A stretch of 5,576 bases of DNA from JBKPRX01 sp046734795. Lineage in GTDB: Bacteria > Actinomycetota > Thermoleophilia > Gaiellales > Gaiellaceae. The stretch spans positions 1 to 5,576 of the forward strand of contig JBKPRX010000153.1 in NCBI GenBank assembly GCA_046734795.1, in the 5' to 3' direction. Position 1 is the first letter of the stretch, and every line of letters begins with the position of its first letter. A model generated the notes under the pieces. The model did no database searches. It was given only the letters and a program-made list of their open reading frames with translations, and was not told the DNA's origin. The position numbers were made by a program, and so were the translations under genes. This document shows, piece after piece, positions 4,566 through 5,576 of this stretch.

Positions 4566-5576
4566 CTACAGCGCGAGCTGCAAGAACGGAAGGAACGTCG
4601 TCAACTCGACCGCGGCGATCTGCGGTAGGTCGTCCTTCGCGCAGATCGTCGTCGCGAGCGCGCCTTTCTGTCGCTGCTCCGTCCACCGCTCGAACGACTC
4701 GTTCCGCGCGAACGAGCGCAGCGCGGCGGCGATCGCGGGCCGGGCCTGCGCAAGTGGGACGGCGCCCAGCGGAACCGTCGCGCCGAGTGGCTTCACATGC
4801 ACCATCCCGGTCGGTGTCCAGACCGAGTGCCCGCCCCCGTCGAAGAGCTGGCCGGGAGCCGTGGCGGAGAGAATGACGCCTCGTGTGCGTCCGCCGAGCC
4901 ACGACGCGCCCGGTTTCGTCTCCACGGCACGAGCAAGTACGTCCGGATAGGACGTGTAGAAGGCGCTGACCGCCGACGCCGAAGGTGTCGCTGCAGGAAG
5001 ATCTGCAGCGACGCGCGCTCGTCGGATCTGGTCCGCAAGCACTCCCCTCGCGATCGTGACCGTCGCGTGGGCTTTCGCCAGAGCAGCGAGATACGCGCTC
5101 CGCGACCCTGCGAAATTCGCGGCAATCGCGGCGCGCTCGGCCGCGAGGACGGCAGTCGGTGACACGGGTTCGTACCTGCTTTCCACGAGCCGCTCGTAGA
5201 GCGCGGAATAGGCAGTGTCGCGATCGCCGGTCAGCAGTTGCAGACGCTGGATCGCTGAGTTTGAGAGCCTGTCGCGGCCGACCGAGCATTGCACTCCGGC
5301 CGCGAGACGGATTTGGCCCTCCGTCCGTGACGTGTCGAAGCTCGGTCCCGCCTCGGCCGGCGCATCGCAGAGCGACGGGCTGCGCGCCCAGAGCCAAACG
5401 CACGCTGCGAGCGGCTTGTCCGGATCGCTCTCGCGATCGTTCCACTGCGCCCATCCCCACGACCAGATCGAGCCGATGCCGGTCTCGACCGCGACCGCGC
5501 GCGCCGCAAGCGCCTGCCACTTCGCGACCTGTAACCACGCGCTCGTTGGTCGCAGCCCGTTGCGCCCGCCGAGGCC
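4566..5576 (-). CDS. Unrecognised protein, C-terminal 336 residues (partial, Trp-rich segment)
   Basis: I do not recognise this family. The frame is open from the window edge (5576) to TAG at 4566-4568, so the true start lies outside. A GTG at 5294 is internal to a continuous coding frame and is unlikely to be the start. Counting from the first visible residue, 14-45 are tryptophan-rich and include GIGSIWSWGWAQWN, then DPDKPLAACVWLWARSPSLCDAP, both resembling structured, possibly barrel-like or secreted-enzyme sequence. The middle is long, alanine-rich and helical (VLAAERAAIAANFAGSR and onward). The C-terminus SFERWTEQRQKGALATTICAKDD is vaguely like the end of SurA/PrsA-type foldases, but I see no safe parvulin motif. 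Four cysteines are visible. GC-rich third codon positions and balanced composition support a real gene. It converges on the cyclase gene with 2 bp between stops. Confidence 0.8.
   Translation of the reverse strand, partial: GLGGRNGLRPTSAWLQVAKWQALAARAVAVETGIGSIWSWGWAQWNDRESDPDKPLAACVWLWARSPSLCDAPAEAGPSFDTSRTEGQIRLAAGVQCSVGRDRLSNSAIQRLQLLTGDRDTAYSALYERLVESRYEPVSPTAVLAAERAAIAANFAGSRSAYLAALAKAHATVTIARGVLADQIRRARVAADLPAATPSASAVSAFYTSYPDVLARAVETKPGASWLGGRTRGVILSATAPGQLFDGGGHSVWTPTGMVHVKPLGATVPLGAVPLAQARPAIAAALRSFARNESFERWTEQRQKGALATTICAKDDLPQIAAVELTTFLPFLQLAL

Noticed and set aside
5292..5294. GTG 5294 as the start of the minus-strand unknown gene
   Set aside because: The same frame stays open to the window edge, with similar codon use and a plausible protein sequence (Trp-rich segment), so the codon is internal.
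3283..5538. A 751-codon open frame on the minus strand opposite the cyclase and across the unknown gene
   Set aside because: It is antisense to a clear GAF-GGDEF gene, very rich in Arg, lacks any domain signature and is in a different frame from the better-composed gene ending at 4566. Long shadow frames are expected at this GC content.

Overview
The window is high-GC bacterial DNA carrying the str (streptomycin) ribosomal operon on the minus strand. In transcription order this is rpsL (S12), rpsG (S7), fusA (EF-G) and the first 67 codons of tuf (EF-Tu). The protein signatures (S12 tail RKQARSKYGAKK, EF-Tu start MAKQKFERTKPHLNVGTIGHIDHGKTT) and the GC-rich codon third positions suggest an Actinomycetota genome, possibly a deep-branching class such as Thermoleophilia. 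That placement is inference, not proof.

Layout: 1-203 is the 5' part of tuf; 228-2315 fusA; 2330-2800 rpsG; 2803-3174 rpsL, all minus strand and separated by only 24, 14 and 2 nt. Positions 3175-3360 are a divergent regulatory region. It holds a near-consensus minus-strand promoter for the operon (TTGACG, 17-nt spacer, TACCAT). Downstream of it is an untranslated leader of about 60 nt with a strong hairpin capped by a UGCG tetraloop. The region also holds a G/C-run hairpin of unknown role. About 3361-4563 on the plus strand encodes a membrane-anchored GAF-GGDEF diguanylate cyclase whose start codon is ambiguous. 4566-5576 on the minus strand is the C-terminal 336 residues of a large protein I do not recognise, continuing beyond the window. 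It meets the cyclase tail to tail with 2 bp between the stop codons.

The four str genes supply two proteins of the 30S decoding and head region and the two main elongation GTPases, expressed as one tightly packed transcript. rpsL starts with TTG and rpsG with GTG, while fusA and tuf start with ATG. All five stop codons visible in the window are TAG. The cyclase is not part of the translation operon but shares its upstream regulatory region. The most interesting points are the rpsL leader hairpin, the absence of an E. coli-type S7 repressor site between rpsL and rpsG, the cyclase start (a strong Shine-Dalgarno sequence facing an ATC codon), the uniform amber stops, and the Trp-rich unknown protein. 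I see no mobile element, CRISPR array, tRNA or rRNA, and no clear evidence of a wholly new system.
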